DNA from: Fibrobacterota bacterium
Lineage (GTDB): Bacteria > Fibrobacterota > Chitinivibrionia > Chitinivibrionales > Chitinispirillaceae
NCBI GenBank assembly: GCA_023412475.1
Contig: JAEYNR010000093.1
Location: forward strand, 1 to 64,000
Direction of reading: 5' to 3'
DNA: 64,000 nucleotides
In this document: positions 55,301 to 63,615 of the stretch, piece after piece
How positions within the stretch are numbered: position 1 is the first letter of the stretch
Layout of the letters: each line of letters opens with the position of its first letter
Position numbers and translations under genes: made by a program
The notes under the pieces: generated by a model
Told to the model about the DNA's origin: nothing
The model's input: only the letters and a program-made list of their open reading frames with translations
The model's database searches: none

Positions 55301-55912
55301 GAGTTTGAGGTGATGCGTCCCAATTTAATCGATTTAATAACTGCCGAAAATTCCAACAAAACTACTACTACAAATGGCGGGGTTGGAATACATATATTCC
55401 CTATTAATGAAATCCTCTATCGTAACTTCAACGAATGGTCAAAAACTACTATGCAGACCTTTTTCAGTACTGAGAATGATTTGCAAATATGGTCAGGGGG
55501 AAAGAATTATTGGCAGGTAATATGGAACTACACTTCCGATAAGGAATATCATTATGGTAATGTTGCCTATGATAGAATAATTTTCCCCTGGTTACGGACA
55601 AAACCCAGGTTTACTGCATCTTATATCACGGATTCTCTTGGAACTAAATTTGATTTCGGACCGGCATTTTCTTTAAATCTCAATTTTAGTGATGTTAAAT
55701 TTGTCAGATCTCTGTTTAATTCCCATGATTTTAAGGTAGCCTGGACAAAAAGAAATAAAAAAGAACCAAATGCGCCACTGATTGGTTACACTTTTAATCT
55801 TTCAGCAGTGATTTTACCAAATATTCAAATCAGCAACTTTGAAACGGTTTCATTCAATAAACATCAATTATTTGATTTCCAAAGCAGGATTAATTTAATA
55901 GTTAATTTTTAA
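52334..55912 (+). CDS. Large outer-membrane protein with propeller-like N-terminus and beta-barrel C-terminus
   Basis: An 1192-residue exported protein (signal peptide to about 25, AHLFAQ). Residues about 30-345 have blade-like repeats with YIWLVTN, GLYRFS and SVLYVSTGSGVMKL, as in two-component-regulator-type propellers. A central extracellular or periplasmic part (about 450-640) includes PGSVKVWIDGELFDSTQYTF. From about 660 the chain has alternating amphipathic strands and ends in a C-terminal phenylalanine (RINLIVNF), typical of an outer-membrane beta-barrel. Function unknown. The propeller recalls PorZ and the barrel recalls large type IX-associated proteins, but I cannot assign it. It is followed after 19 bp by a small lipoprotein gene in the same operon. 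Confidence 0.65.
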   Translation: METRKNLVILVIIIIFANSAHLFAQQSLSWRIFPKDSYTWLCSPTGFQLFSSSSRTVRPVSIDPVRVANYFSDFVEYDGFLLVSSDAGLYQIDMSSLGSERISLPDDEIISGKIAVDMDYIWLVTNKSMHSFDKLSREWQSYKLPDDNDTIIGAYSNGEDVYCLGKAGLYRFSVSTEKWNRYKLDQNISDSAAFYIGRNTFRIVEKSIIKQYQPTSFSWDKTKFSQTIVDLFDEDSVLYVSTGSGVMKLTTATGVARRLDISGINEVKALTKNSDTLVIATPDRIIKYDTRNTGIDFIEYPEGLNFTDLEKLSVQGAFVIAVSKTGISFYDSDNRAWQTVTLAGLKPKVKRFSWNDEGFKVKYSPGYQSVLTGSVEDIVNIKFKGYEYDTVYKKNGIDITKQSLMGLSSTSPIMKATGLDTIKGLPLINLNYRTTDPHDRSLELFFNNTSKTTVPSKGVQYRGNRDDRINHIKIGNTSNDQLSSMSLPSTQIEGGSVVIESRKRVEDRDRKVVRIAAGSGFMKTRKVWRMLPFRPDGIYYLKERKRTNDFDSKDDSRLDEIGLDEMETDDSDTLSKDTTRIIPGSVKVWIDGELFDSTQYTFYSEIGKLQFVSTAPVDPVSSIAIQYEVQTVPDGRISDVEFIPDHNFGLLHYGALTVSPHEYVSARVGFTGMDSDAHYTTGTMDQQIISLSTLLEIRKQNLMLKFTPDISYNSRTGARAGSATLQSRFGNKAGFVFNGLAMDNDFVSTDTLTYGYGAIQNQYDFTMSYDITQDFPVSYYQHRREATEGTESRYAAKTGVHIPGFPYLDVTLSRNEIKHKTGTDTVRTTFDSLFSTKDKAHFRLYETSSRYLEKLTRMRKVGYEISHSEYRTESGDKNWINGRMSTAEVTLSPIQPVSILGNLIYRSGIDADEMPSTILRPGLEVQTTDAPKGVDLNASYYFQYNRYSIVDSSTDTITRALDLILKPGQWFSAFKWFSPRASFSQNVCAEFEVMRPNLIDLITAENSNKTTTTNGGVGIHIFPINEILYRNFNEWSKTTMQTFFSTENDLQIWSGGKNYWQVIWNYTSDKEYHYGNVAYDRIIFPWLRTKPRFTASYITDSLGTKFDFGPAFSLNLNFSDVKFVRSLFNSHDFKVAWTKRNKKEPNAPLIGYTFNLSAVILPNIQISNFETVSFNKHQLFDFQSRINLIVNF

Positions 55913-55931
55913 AAATCAATGGAGGTATGAT

Positions 55932-56483
55932 ATGAAAAAAATCAAAAAATGGATAATTGCCGGGTTAATAATCCCATTATTGGTTTGGACATGCAGGGTA
56001 GTTTCAGAAAACGAAGGTGGTGACCAGGGGGTAGATAACTTTATACTGGAAGTTGATGAGATTAGTGGATGGACTGAGGCATCTATTTATAAATTCGATG
56101 TCAATAATTGTCATCATGACGCCGGTCTTAATGGCGGAGCTCAAAAATATGTCGATGAAGGTATGGTCAGAGGTTTCAGACAAATTATGAGAACCACGGA
56201 TTATGAAGCTGACATTTTTGTCATGGATTTTGGCAATAGTACTAATGCAACCAATATGTTTAACAGAATGAGCACTGATTATAAAAACAATAAAATGCCT
56301 ATAGAAGGTTATGCTGAAACTGTCGTTATTACAGAAGAAAATCTGAGTGGGGTAAATACCAGTGCTCATTTTGACAGATTCTTTATTGAGATTAAATTTA
56401 CTGGATATTTAAACAAAGCCGAAAGCAGAGTTACTGCACAAGGTTTTATCCAAACATTTGAAGGAAAAGTACCAGCAAAATAA
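55932..56483 (+). CDS. Small lipoprotein-like protein of unknown function
   Basis: A 183-residue protein starting behind GGAGG. The signal WIIAGLIIPLLVWTC ends in a cysteine that could be lipidated (Cys21), although WTC is not an ideal lipobox. The mature part is soluble, with a hydrophilic alpha/beta pattern (EISGWTEASIYKF, YEADIFVMDFGNSTNATNMFNRM). It is 19 bp downstream of the outer-membrane protein gene and probably works with it. A strong terminator follows. I do not recognise a family. Confidence 0.6.
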   Translation: MKKIKKWIIAGLIIPLLVWTCRVVSENEGGDQGVDNFILEVDEISGWTEASIYKFDVNNCHHDAGLNGGAQKYVDEGMVRGFRQIMRTTDYEADIFVMDFGNSTNATNMFNRMSTDYKNNKMPIEGYAETVVITEENLSGVNTSAHFDRFFIEIKFTGYLNKAESRVTAQGFIQTFEGKVPAK

Positions 56484-56497
56484 ATTGATTATTTATA

Positions 56498-56539
56498 CCT
56501 TGAAATTAACGGCTTGTTGACAAGCCGTTAATTTCAAGG
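56498..56539 (+). terminator. Strong palindrome terminating the outer-membrane operon
   Basis: CCTTGAAATTAACGGCTTG and its exact complement with a four-base loop TTGA (19-bp arms), 14 bp after the stop. There is no T run, so it may work together with Rho or protect the 3' end. Confidence 0.7.
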
Positions 56540-56758
56540 GCTTGGAATACTTTATTAGGTTGTTTTTTATATACACTATTAAATTATTGCGGTATACAAA
56601 TACCCTGTTTCAGAAGAGAATGTAGCTCTAATATGGTATTGAGGCTAAAATAATATCAGACGGATAAATAAATGTCTAAGGGTAAAACTGAACACTTTTA
56701 TTAAGTTTTTACAACAAACAATAAGTAAAAACTCGTTACTTCGTGAAATGAGGTCCCT

Positions 56759-58138
56759 ATGTCAGAAAAAAAGAATATCAGCAGGCGTTCATTTCTGAAA
56801 TCGACCGGCTCTGGAGCTGCTGGTTTAACAGTTCTGGGATCGGGTTTGAATTCTGTATTTTCAGATCAAAAAAAACTGTCTGCCTGGTCAAATGATTTGC
56901 AGATTAACCCTGAAATAGAGAATACAAAAGTTGTTTGTTGCCATAATCCGGCTTTTTTTTCGGATGAAAAGCAAGCTATAATAGCTAATGATTTCAAAAA
57001 ACAGAATGAATCTGTTGATACAACTCGTGTTGAAACCGATATGGATGGTATGGCGGTCGCCTTGTGCGGAAAAAACAACCCACAGCAGGCCTGGGCCACA
57101 ATTTTTAGAAAACCTTCCAATAAAGAGTGGACACAGGTTAAAGTCGCTATAAAAGTAAATTGTATTTATCCACCGATAATGCCCAGAATTGCAATCGTGG
57201 GAAAGGTTTGCAAAGAGTTGATCCGGCTTGGAGTAGAGCCTCAAAACATTACCATCTACGATGCCTGTCACAATGCATATGGAGAAGGAAGATACAACAG
57301 CTATGTCGGAACCGATATTCCACAAGGTGTGAAGGTTGCAAATCAGAAAGCAAGCAACGCTCAAACCACTGGTATTACTGTAGGATCAAATACTCTCCAA
57401 TGTTCAAATATTGTTCTTGAAAGCGATATCCTTGTCAATTGTGCAGTCAATAAGGGACATAGCTTTCCTCAGAGTGCAAAATTTACTCTGACCATGAAAA
57501 ATCATACTGGTTCCATGAAGCTGAGATGTCCTAGTGATATTGCGGAGCTGGTCAATGAAAATAAATCGGAGGCAATCCTTGGGGGTGATCCGGTTCGTCA
57601 GCAACTATGCATAGTTGATTCACTGTGGGCTGCTGTACCAGGTCCCTTGGATGCAGTAACTCATTTTCCTGCACGTATCATAATGGGAACATTCGGTCCT
57701 GCAGTTGATATAGCAGTTGTCAGGAATATTCGCGAAAAGATAATGGGGGCTGAACACGACAATAATGGGATTAAAACGATACTAACATCCTTTGGTCTTG
57801 ATGAGAAAGACATCGAATGGGTAGAAGTTCCTCCCTATGAGCCCATATCCTACAAACAAGCAACTACAAAAAAGAACGAAAGTAATTTCAGTATCCTGAT
57901 AAATCATAGCTTGAATAAAGTTGAGACTCATTTCAATATTCCTTCAGGTACCGTTTCAAAAGTCGAAATTCTTGATCTTAAGGGAAGAACTGTTTGTACA
58001 TTGGCGAACTCCTTAAATGCACAAAGTATTTCCTGGGATGGAACTACCAATACAGGATCACGGGTTAAATCCGGAACATATCTGATTCGAATTAATGGAA
58101 AGAATTTCTCACGTTCGCAACAGGTCAGGTTATTCTAA
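56759..58138 (+). CDS. Tat-exported DUF362 protein with type IX-like sorting domain (1)
   Basis: A 459-residue protein. The N-terminus ISRRSFLKSTGSGAAGLTVLGSG is a clear twin-arginine signal (Arg9-Arg10), implying export of a folded protein. The DUF362 core (about 60-370) contains VKVAIKVNCIYPPIMPR, YDACHNAYGEGRYNSYVG, NKGHSFPQSAKFTLTMKNHTGS and AARIIMGTFGPAVDIAV-type sequence. DUF362 proteins often accompany ferredoxin-like proteins; the biochemical role is not established. The last ~85 residues (VSKVEILDLKGRTVCTL ... SRVKSGTYLIRI) form a FlgD/type IX sorting-like domain. Its paralogue follows 217 bp later on the same strand and is about the same length. Confidence 0.8.
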   Translation: MSEKKNISRRSFLKSTGSGAAGLTVLGSGLNSVFSDQKKLSAWSNDLQINPEIENTKVVCCHNPAFFSDEKQAIIANDFKKQNESVDTTRVETDMDGMAVALCGKNNPQQAWATIFRKPSNKEWTQVKVAIKVNCIYPPIMPRIAIVGKVCKELIRLGVEPQNITIYDACHNAYGEGRYNSYVGTDIPQGVKVANQKASNAQTTGITVGSNTLQCSNIVLESDILVNCAVNKGHSFPQSAKFTLTMKNHTGSMKLRCPSDIAELVNENKSEAILGGDPVRQQLCIVDSLWAAVPGPLDAVTHFPARIIMGTFGPAVDIAVVRNIREKIMGAEHDNNGIKTILTSFGLDEKDIEWVEVPPYEPISYKQATTKKNESNFSILINHSLNKVETHFNIPSGTVSKVEILDLKGRTVCTLANSLNAQSISWDGTTNTGSRVKSGTYLIRINGKNFSRSQQVRLF

Positions 58139-58355
58139 AAGCAGATGGGGGAGTATTTTATAATACCTCCCTGATATAGCTTATCTTTATATGGCTATAA
58201 CACAATAGCAATAATGAATGCAGCAATTTCCTTAGCTCTTGGGTATTTTTTTTTAAATCGCAATTCTACATTTTTCTGTCATATAGAACAGTTTGATTGT
58301 ACTTTCCAGTCACCTTATTTAAGTTGATTTGTCATTTTATGAAATGAGGACTCCT

Positions 58356-59756
58356 ATGGCAAATAGCATGGACATCAGTCGACGGTCTTTTCTAAAAACG
58401 ACAAGTACAGGAGCTGCTGGTTTAACAGTTCTGGGATCGGGGGTGTATTCAGCTTTTTCTGCTCAAAATTCCCGATCTTCCTGGTCTAATGGCATGAATA
58501 TAAACCCTGAAATTGAAAATAACAGGGTGGTATGCTGTCATAATCCCGCATTCTTCATTGACCAGAGTAAAGCAACTGTGGCAAATACTTTTCAGAAGCA
58601 GAATGCTGCGGTGGATAGTAGTCGTGTTGGATCCGATTTGGATGGTATGGCTGTGGCTTTAACCGACAAAGGTGATCCACAACAAGCCTGGGCAACAATT
58701 TTCAAAAAACCTTCCAATAAAGAGTGGAATCAGGTAAAGGTAGCCATCAAGCTTAATGTCATTTATGAACCGATAATGCCCAGAGTAGCCATTGTGGGTA
58801 AGATATGTGAAGAATTGATTAATCTTGGAGTTAGCCCTGCTAACATTTCTATCTATGATGCCTGCAGTAATACTTATGGAAATGGCAAATACAACTCATA
58901 TGTAGGCAATGGTATTCCGCAGGGGGTAACAGTTGCAAATCTGTCTCTGCGTTCAGTTCCCACTACGAGTATAGCTGTAGGATCAAAACAGATTAAATGT
59001 GCATCTCTGGTATTGGAAAGTGACATTCTGGTAAACATCGCTGTTAACAAAGGCCATGATCAGGCAGATAAAGGCGCATTTACGTTGTGCATGAAAAACC
59101 ATACCGGAACTTTTATTAAATCAACCGGTTTTATGCAAAACTGTCCTACCTTACAGGAGATGATTGATGAACACAAATCTGAAGCAGTAGTTGGTAATGG
59201 TGATCCGGTTCGTCAACAGCTCTGTATAGTGGATTCGCTATGGGCAGCAGTCAAGGGGCCGGGAACTCCCGCAGATTGTCTTCCTGCCCGTATAGCTATG
59301 GGAACCTTTGGGCCTGCAGTTGATATCCTTGTAACCCGTGAAATTCGTGAAAAAATCATGGGAGCCCGTCACACCGAAAGTGCTATTTCTACTATTCAAA
59401 GTTCTTTTGACTTTTCAGAAGAGGATCTTGAATGGGTGGAAGTCCCCCCTTATGTACCAATTTCAACAAAATCTGCTACCGCAAAAAAGAAGGATAATAA
59501 ATTCAGTGTTGTAATTAACCGTAGAGGTCTGGAGAAAATAGAAACTCAATTCATTGTTCCTTCAAACACTATTTCGAAAATAGAAGTTCTTGATCTTAGG
59601 GGAAGAACTGTACGTTCTTTGGTTAATTCTTTAAGTGTGTCAAAAATCGAATGGAATGGACTATCTGATGCCGGTTCAAGAGTCAAATCCGGAAAATATC
59701 TGATTCGTATCCAGGGGAATGGCTTTACGCGCTCACAACAGGTGAGTATCTATTGA
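58356..59756 (+). CDS. Tat-exported DUF362 protein with type IX-like sorting domain (2)
   Basis: A 466-residue paralogue of the preceding gene. The same order of elements is present: twin-arginine signal (DISRRSFLKTTSTGAAGL), DUF362 core (VKVAIKLNVIYEPIMPR, YDACSNTYGNGKYNSYVG, NKGHDQADKGAFTLCMKNHTG) and C-terminal sorting-like domain (IEVLDLRGRTVRSL ... SRVKSGKYLIRI). The ATG is chosen because it has the same TGAAATGAGG leader as the first copy; a longer frame starts upstream. The two copies differ throughout, so the duplication is not recent. It is convergent with a third DUF362 gene across a shared terminator. Confidence 0.82.
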   Translation: MANSMDISRRSFLKTTSTGAAGLTVLGSGVYSAFSAQNSRSSWSNGMNINPEIENNRVVCCHNPAFFIDQSKATVANTFQKQNAAVDSSRVGSDLDGMAVALTDKGDPQQAWATIFKKPSNKEWNQVKVAIKLNVIYEPIMPRVAIVGKICEELINLGVSPANISIYDACSNTYGNGKYNSYVGNGIPQGVTVANLSLRSVPTTSIAVGSKQIKCASLVLESDILVNIAVNKGHDQADKGAFTLCMKNHTGTFIKSTGFMQNCPTLQEMIDEHKSEAVVGNGDPVRQQLCIVDSLWAAVKGPGTPADCLPARIAMGTFGPAVDILVTREIREKIMGARHTESAISTIQSSFDFSEEDLEWVEVPPYVPISTKSATAKKKDNKFSVVINRRGLEKIETQFIVPSNTISKIEVLDLRGRTVRSLVNSLSVSKIEWNGLSDAGSRVKSGKYLIRIQGNGFTRSQQVSIY

Positions 59757-59787
59757 TGCTTTCAGATTAATAAGAAACAGATTTTCA

Positions 59788-59834
59788 CAAGACAGTCAAA
59801 AGGCGGCTGGGAATGCCGCCTTTTGACTGTCTTG
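59788..59834. terminator. Bidirectional terminator between convergent DUF362 genes
   Basis: CAAGACAGTCAAAAGGCGGC and its exact complement around a 7-base loop (20-bp arms), with AAAA and TTTT in the arms so either strand can end. It is about 30 bp past one stop and 7 bp before the other. Confidence 0.75.
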
Positions 59835-59840
59835 AATTTT

Positions 59841-60752
59841 CTAAACCGTTACTTCAGAAATCATGGATGATTCCACGTTGCCAAACCCTAGTTCTCCTGC
59901 CAGTTTCAGATGCTTGACCTGCTTTCCATCAAAGGTTTTTCCATACCAGGAAGCCAGGGAAACAGCATAACTGTCAACAGCAACCGGATCGATTCCAGCC
60001 ACAAATGTTTTTAGTTCTGCAACTTTTCCCGGGCCAGCAGGACCATTATCCAGAAGTGCACGGGTAGCATCAACGATACTCAGATGTGGTTTCATATAAT
60101 AAAGCTGCTCTGCAATCGCTGTGTGCATCTCCATCTCACGATGAAATGCGCCACGTTCTTTCACCAGTCCCATCAACCCTTTTACATTCAGAGAAACTCC
60201 ACCCGCACTGTGTGATTTTGCGCAAGGAAGTGAAATGAAAGTGTCACATTGGTACACTTCCTTAACGACATCGACTTCTCTGAGTTCTTTTGCCTTGGGA
60301 TCACTTTTCCTGACATACATGCTGTCCTGTTTGGGAATGAAAAGCACCGCACCTTTAAGGTCCTTTAAAGCAGCAGCTATACCAGTCTTGACTTTACAAT
60401 GTTCAGGTTCTCTAATAGTGTTATCACATACTATAACTCTTTTAGCACCTGCATCCAGACAGAGTTTGGACATGGTAACGACCGCTTCGGGAGTGGTTCC
60501 GGTTGCCCATTCTGGCGGATTTGGAAAGCTCATATTCAGTTTAATCAAGACTCTGCTGCCAGGTTTTACAAATCTGGAGATACCACCCATTTTTTCCATT
60601 ATCTTTGGAAGCATCTGAGCTGCATCTCCTTTTCCTACGTATACCTCGCTTTTGGAGCCGGTAGTTTCTTGCTGGGCAAAAGTTCCTCCTGCAGCCAAAA
60701 GTGAAGTAGCACCGGCTGCAGCTTCTATAAACTCACGTCTGGAAATAGGCAT
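59841..60752 (-). CDS. Tat-exported DUF362 protein (3), paired with a polyferredoxin
   Basis: A 303-residue DUF362 protein, shorter than the two upstream paralogues and without a sorting domain. The ATG is supported by a strong AGGAGGG site seven bases upstream. The twin-arginine signal ISRREFIEAAAGATSLLAAGG is present. Core segments: SRVLIKLNMSFPNPPEW, VIVCDNTIREPEHCKVKTG, LPCAKSHSAGGVSLNVKGLMGLV and AGIDPVAVDSYAVSLA. The sequence differs from the plus-strand pair, so it is an independent subfamily. It is 94 bp downstream of the membrane polyferredoxin gene in what looks like one operon, which suggests a shared redox task at the periplasmic face; this is inference. Confidence 0.83.
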   Translation of the reverse strand: MPISRREFIEAAAGATSLLAAGGTFAQQETTGSKSEVYVGKGDAAQMLPKIMEKMGGISRFVKPGSRVLIKLNMSFPNPPEWATGTTPEAVVTMSKLCLDAGAKRVIVCDNTIREPEHCKVKTGIAAALKDLKGAVLFIPKQDSMYVRKSDPKAKELREVDVVKEVYQCDTFISLPCAKSHSAGGVSLNVKGLMGLVKERGAFHREMEMHTAIAEQLYYMKPHLSIVDATRALLDNGPAGPGKVAELKTFVAGIDPVAVDSYAVSLASWYGKTFDGKQVKHLKLAGELGFGNVESSMISEVTV

Positions 60753-60846
60753 CGTTTCCCTCCTGGGACCTTTAGTTATCATGATCTAAGAAAATATTCA
60801 CTACAATCTATGAAGCTGGTCTTACAGACCAGCAAGCTTAAACTGC

Positions 60847-62655
60847 TCATTCGAAACCATCAGAAAATCCGGAGCTGGTTTCACCAGACTCGTAAGGATC
60901 AGAAAATCCATCTGAACTGATATTTTTATTTTCACTCTCATCTTTGCCATCAATTGATTTACCTAAATGAACGCTGTCAGAAACTCTTCGCTTTTCACGA
61001 ATTTTTTCTTTCTGCCACCTGGAAGTATATTCGCCACTCAAACGCCGGTTTTCACCGAATTTAAACACAGTAATTGCAGCGATGTCAAAAATGGGGCAAT
61101 GCTGTTCACACATTCCACAGCCTAAACACAGATCCTCATTCACTACAGGCACTTTGAACCGTCCCTTTACCGTATCCAACAAACGTGCTTCAATGGCGTT
61201 ATAAGGGCAAACCTCATCGCAGACCAGACATTCCTTATTCTGAGACCATGCCAGGCAGCGATGACGATCCAGCACTGCTGTACCAATTTTTACAAATTGT
61301 TTCTCTTCCAGTGTTAATTTACGTATGGCTCCTGTTGGGCACACGTTACCGCAAAGGTTACATTTTTCTTCGCAGCCGGCAACCCTTGGAACTATCTTTG
61401 GCGTGTAAAGCCGAGAAAACCCATCAGTGAACATGCATGGCTGAAGAGAGTTGGTGGGACAAACCTTCATACACTCTCCGCAGGCAAGACATCTGGCCAT
61501 AAAGTTCTCTTCAGGAATGGTGCCGGGAGGACGGATAAGCTTGCCATGATTATCGTTTTTACTGCTCCCGGCAGCTCTGAATACAGGGAGCATAAGCAAA
61601 CCACCTGCTGCTCCGGACAAAATATGTCGCCTGTGGAGGTCTGGGCTGAGGCTTTTCTGGGGTGCAAGTTTTGCCAAATGAAAGCTGCTGCAACTATCCT
61701 TCAACTCCACGCAGATTCCGCATTCGATACATTCAGAAACTCTGGTTCTGCTGACATCTTTCTCATCGATAGCATGAACCGGACAGGATTTAACACATCT
61801 TTGACAACTGTTGCAACCGGATTCACTGGTTTTTCTTCTGAATAGAGAAAACCTGCTGAGAATTCCTAAAAATGCACCAGTGGGGCAGATGTATTGACAC
61901 CAGAATCGTTTATCCCAGAAACCACCGAGAAAAACCAATGCTGCCAAAATCAGCGTCAGAGCCGTTCCATAATATAATGGCACCTTGATGGGATAAAGAC
62001 TATAGATGTGATTACTGAACGATGAAGAGAAAATGCTGGTCAATTTAAGCAGGTCAACTCCCATAATGTTTATCAGTGGGTGGACTATAAGAGTCAGAAT
62101 GCGGGTGGTGATCGAAAGGGGATCTATAAAAATGGGGAAGACCACCCCAAAAAACGAAAGCACCAGAATCATGGTTAGTAAAACATATTTGAGGCGTTGA
62201 ACAAAAAGCAGCGGCCGACGTTTGTTTGATCGCATGCGAGAGAAAAGGAAGCGATCGAAAAAGTCGATCAATGCTCCCAGAGGACACATAAAACCGCAGA
62301 AAAAGCGGCCCAAAAGAATTGTGGCTAACGTAAAAATCAGGGTAAATATCGCCAGGGGCATAATTATTGACCTGGATGCCAGCATGGTGATTAATCCGGT
62401 GAATGGATTAAAACGAAGGAAAAATTCACTATCGAAGGAGTAAGCCTGGGGGTTTGTGTTTAAAAAGAAAAATGCCCCCATAAAAAGAGTCACAAAAAAT
62501 ATCTGCAGGATTATTCTGAATGTCCTCAACTTTAACCCCCGCGCAATCGGATAAAAAAATTCTGCTTTAAATAATCTAAATAGTTCCTGTTTATAATGTT
62601 GGATAATAATAACATGGTAAAACTTTTCGTTGCCAGTATTATAAACCGGGTTCAA
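60847..62655 (-). CDS. Membrane-bound multi-cluster [4Fe-4S] protein (NapH/NosR-like polyferredoxin)
   Basis: A 602-residue protein. The first ~270 residues have several transmembrane helices (ILQIFFVTLFMGAFFFL; IIMPLAIFTLIFTLATILLG; YGTALTLILAALVFLGG) with the paired motifs FCGFMCPLGAL and WCQYICPTGAFLG of the NapH/CcoG/YccM group. The C-terminal half has several ferredoxin motifs: CNSCQRCVKSCP, CIECGICVELK, CLACGECMKVCP, CNLCGNVCP, CLVCDEVCP and CLGCGMCEQHCP, predicting about five to six clusters. It should move electrons from the membrane to a periplasmic acceptor. The start is uncertain: TTG at 62655 has no ribosome site, and TTG at 62529 is another choice. A DUF362 gene follows in the same operon. 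Confidence 0.85.
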   Translation of the reverse strand: MNPVYNTGNEKFYHVIIIQHYKQELFRLFKAEFFYPIARGLKLRTFRIILQIFFVTLFMGAFFFLNTNPQAYSFDSEFFLRFNPFTGLITMLASRSIIMPLAIFTLIFTLATILLGRFFCGFMCPLGALIDFFDRFLFSRMRSNKRRPLLFVQRLKYVLLTMILVLSFFGVVFPIFIDPLSITTRILTLIVHPLINIMGVDLLKLTSIFSSSFSNHIYSLYPIKVPLYYGTALTLILAALVFLGGFWDKRFWCQYICPTGAFLGILSRFSLFRRKTSESGCNSCQRCVKSCPVHAIDEKDVSRTRVSECIECGICVELKDSCSSFHLAKLAPQKSLSPDLHRRHILSGAAGGLLMLPVFRAAGSSKNDNHGKLIRPPGTIPEENFMARCLACGECMKVCPTNSLQPCMFTDGFSRLYTPKIVPRVAGCEEKCNLCGNVCPTGAIRKLTLEEKQFVKIGTAVLDRHRCLAWSQNKECLVCDEVCPYNAIEARLLDTVKGRFKVPVVNEDLCLGCGMCEQHCPIFDIAAITVFKFGENRRLSGEYTSRWQKEKIREKRRVSDSVHLGKSIDGKDESENKNISSDGFSDPYESGETSSGFSDGFE

Positions 62656-62816
62656 AAAAACTGTTGTCTCTGAAGCTAATATATTATTTCAACACCGGAC
62701 CGGAGCCCATTAACCGGAAATACTGGTAGTTTGAATGAGATGTTTAATGAAGTATTAATGTCAGAAAATTAGATTTCAGAGCCTAATTTACTAAAAACGA
62801 GTTCAAATCTAAAGAA

Positions 62817-62996
62817 CTTACAACGTCCATACCGTTCATACCACAGCCTGACCTCAATGTCGAAACTTCAGAATATGCAGTTTCAGCTTTAATCGGTGTA
62901 GCATGTTCTCTCCTGGACCGCCAGGTTGCCCGTCTTGCACAAGACTTCGACGGACAAATTCAAAGATATGAAGTAAGAGAAATAGTTAAGAAATAG
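62817..62996 (+). pseudogene. C-terminal fragment of a four-helix-bundle protein
   Basis: In one frame the sequence reads LTTSIPFIPQPDLNVETSEY.., then VSALIGVACSLLDRQVARLAQDFDG, ending at TAG 62994. This matches the 'four helix bundle suffix domain' type C-terminus (AANALICLIxxACxLLDRQ). No start and no N-terminal domain are present upstream. Its beginning LTTS repeats that of the second fragment at 63922. Confidence 0.6.
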
Positions 62997-63199
62997 CGTT
63001 TATTGGATTAAATGAGAGTAAAAAGCAGTCCTGAAAAACGGAAAATACCAAATGTAGGCCGGAAATTATTAAATGTAGGTTCCGGGAACCAAAAATGGAT
63101 ACCGGAATAGTCTAAACCCTTGAATTAGAAGGATTATGGAAATTGTCTGAACTTTGATTAGAATGATTACTTTCATTGGAACAGTGATTGGAATGATAA

Positions 63200-63450
63200 G
63201 GAGCCTTATTAATAGAACAAAAAGGGTATCTTGCAGAAGCGTTTTCCTCATTTCGAAGGCGGTTAAATAAGCTACTTGAAACACAAGATATAGAACTTAA
63301 AGAGTGGCAGAAAAGGTTCAAGATGCTTCCGGTTGCCTATCGCAAAACTGATTCGGAAGTTTTCCGCACAGTTGTTGAAGGAACTCTTCACAGGCAAAAG
63401 CTGCTAATTTTATACCGTAAACTTTCAGATAAAGATCACAGCGAAAGTAG
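63200..63450 (+). pseudogene. Fragment of a WYL-domain regulator
   Basis: An open stretch reading GYLAEAFSSFRRRLNKLLE, FKMLPVAYRKTDSEVFRTVV and EGTLHRQKLLILYRKLSD. This resembles the linker and first part of the WYL domain (LPxxARPxDPEVFxxVxxALLxRRxLxIxYR). It lacks the N-terminal helix-turn-helix and most of the WYL domain. Preceded by stop codons, no ribosome site. Confidence 0.5.
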
Positions 63451-63563
63451 GGGTAGGCAAAAGCACGATCCTTCGACATCTGGAGCAATTAAAGTTGGCT
63501 GGTAAAGTTGAAAGGGTTGGATCTTCCAGAAAAGGTTATTGGAGAGTTGTTGAGAAACTATGA
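63432..63563 (+). pseudogene. Fragment of a winged-helix DNA-binding protein
   Basis: In a different frame from the WYL piece: ITAKVGVGKSTILRHLEQLK LAGKVERVGSSRKGYWRVVE, ending at TGA 63561. This is the helix-turn-helix tail of Fic/AAA-4-type proteins (GVSxSTVxRxLxxLxxAGLIxRVGSxxxGYW). Only the end is present, joined to the WYL remnant by a shift of frame. Confidence 0.55.
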
Positions 63564-63615
63564 ATAAAATACAAGATGGCCATTTTTTTTAAGGACTATC
63601 TGGTTAACCGTTATA

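Noticed and set aside
56888..57364. 158-codon minus-strand frame inside the first DUF362 gene
   Set aside because: Antisense of a gene with a clear Tat signal, domain and paralogue.
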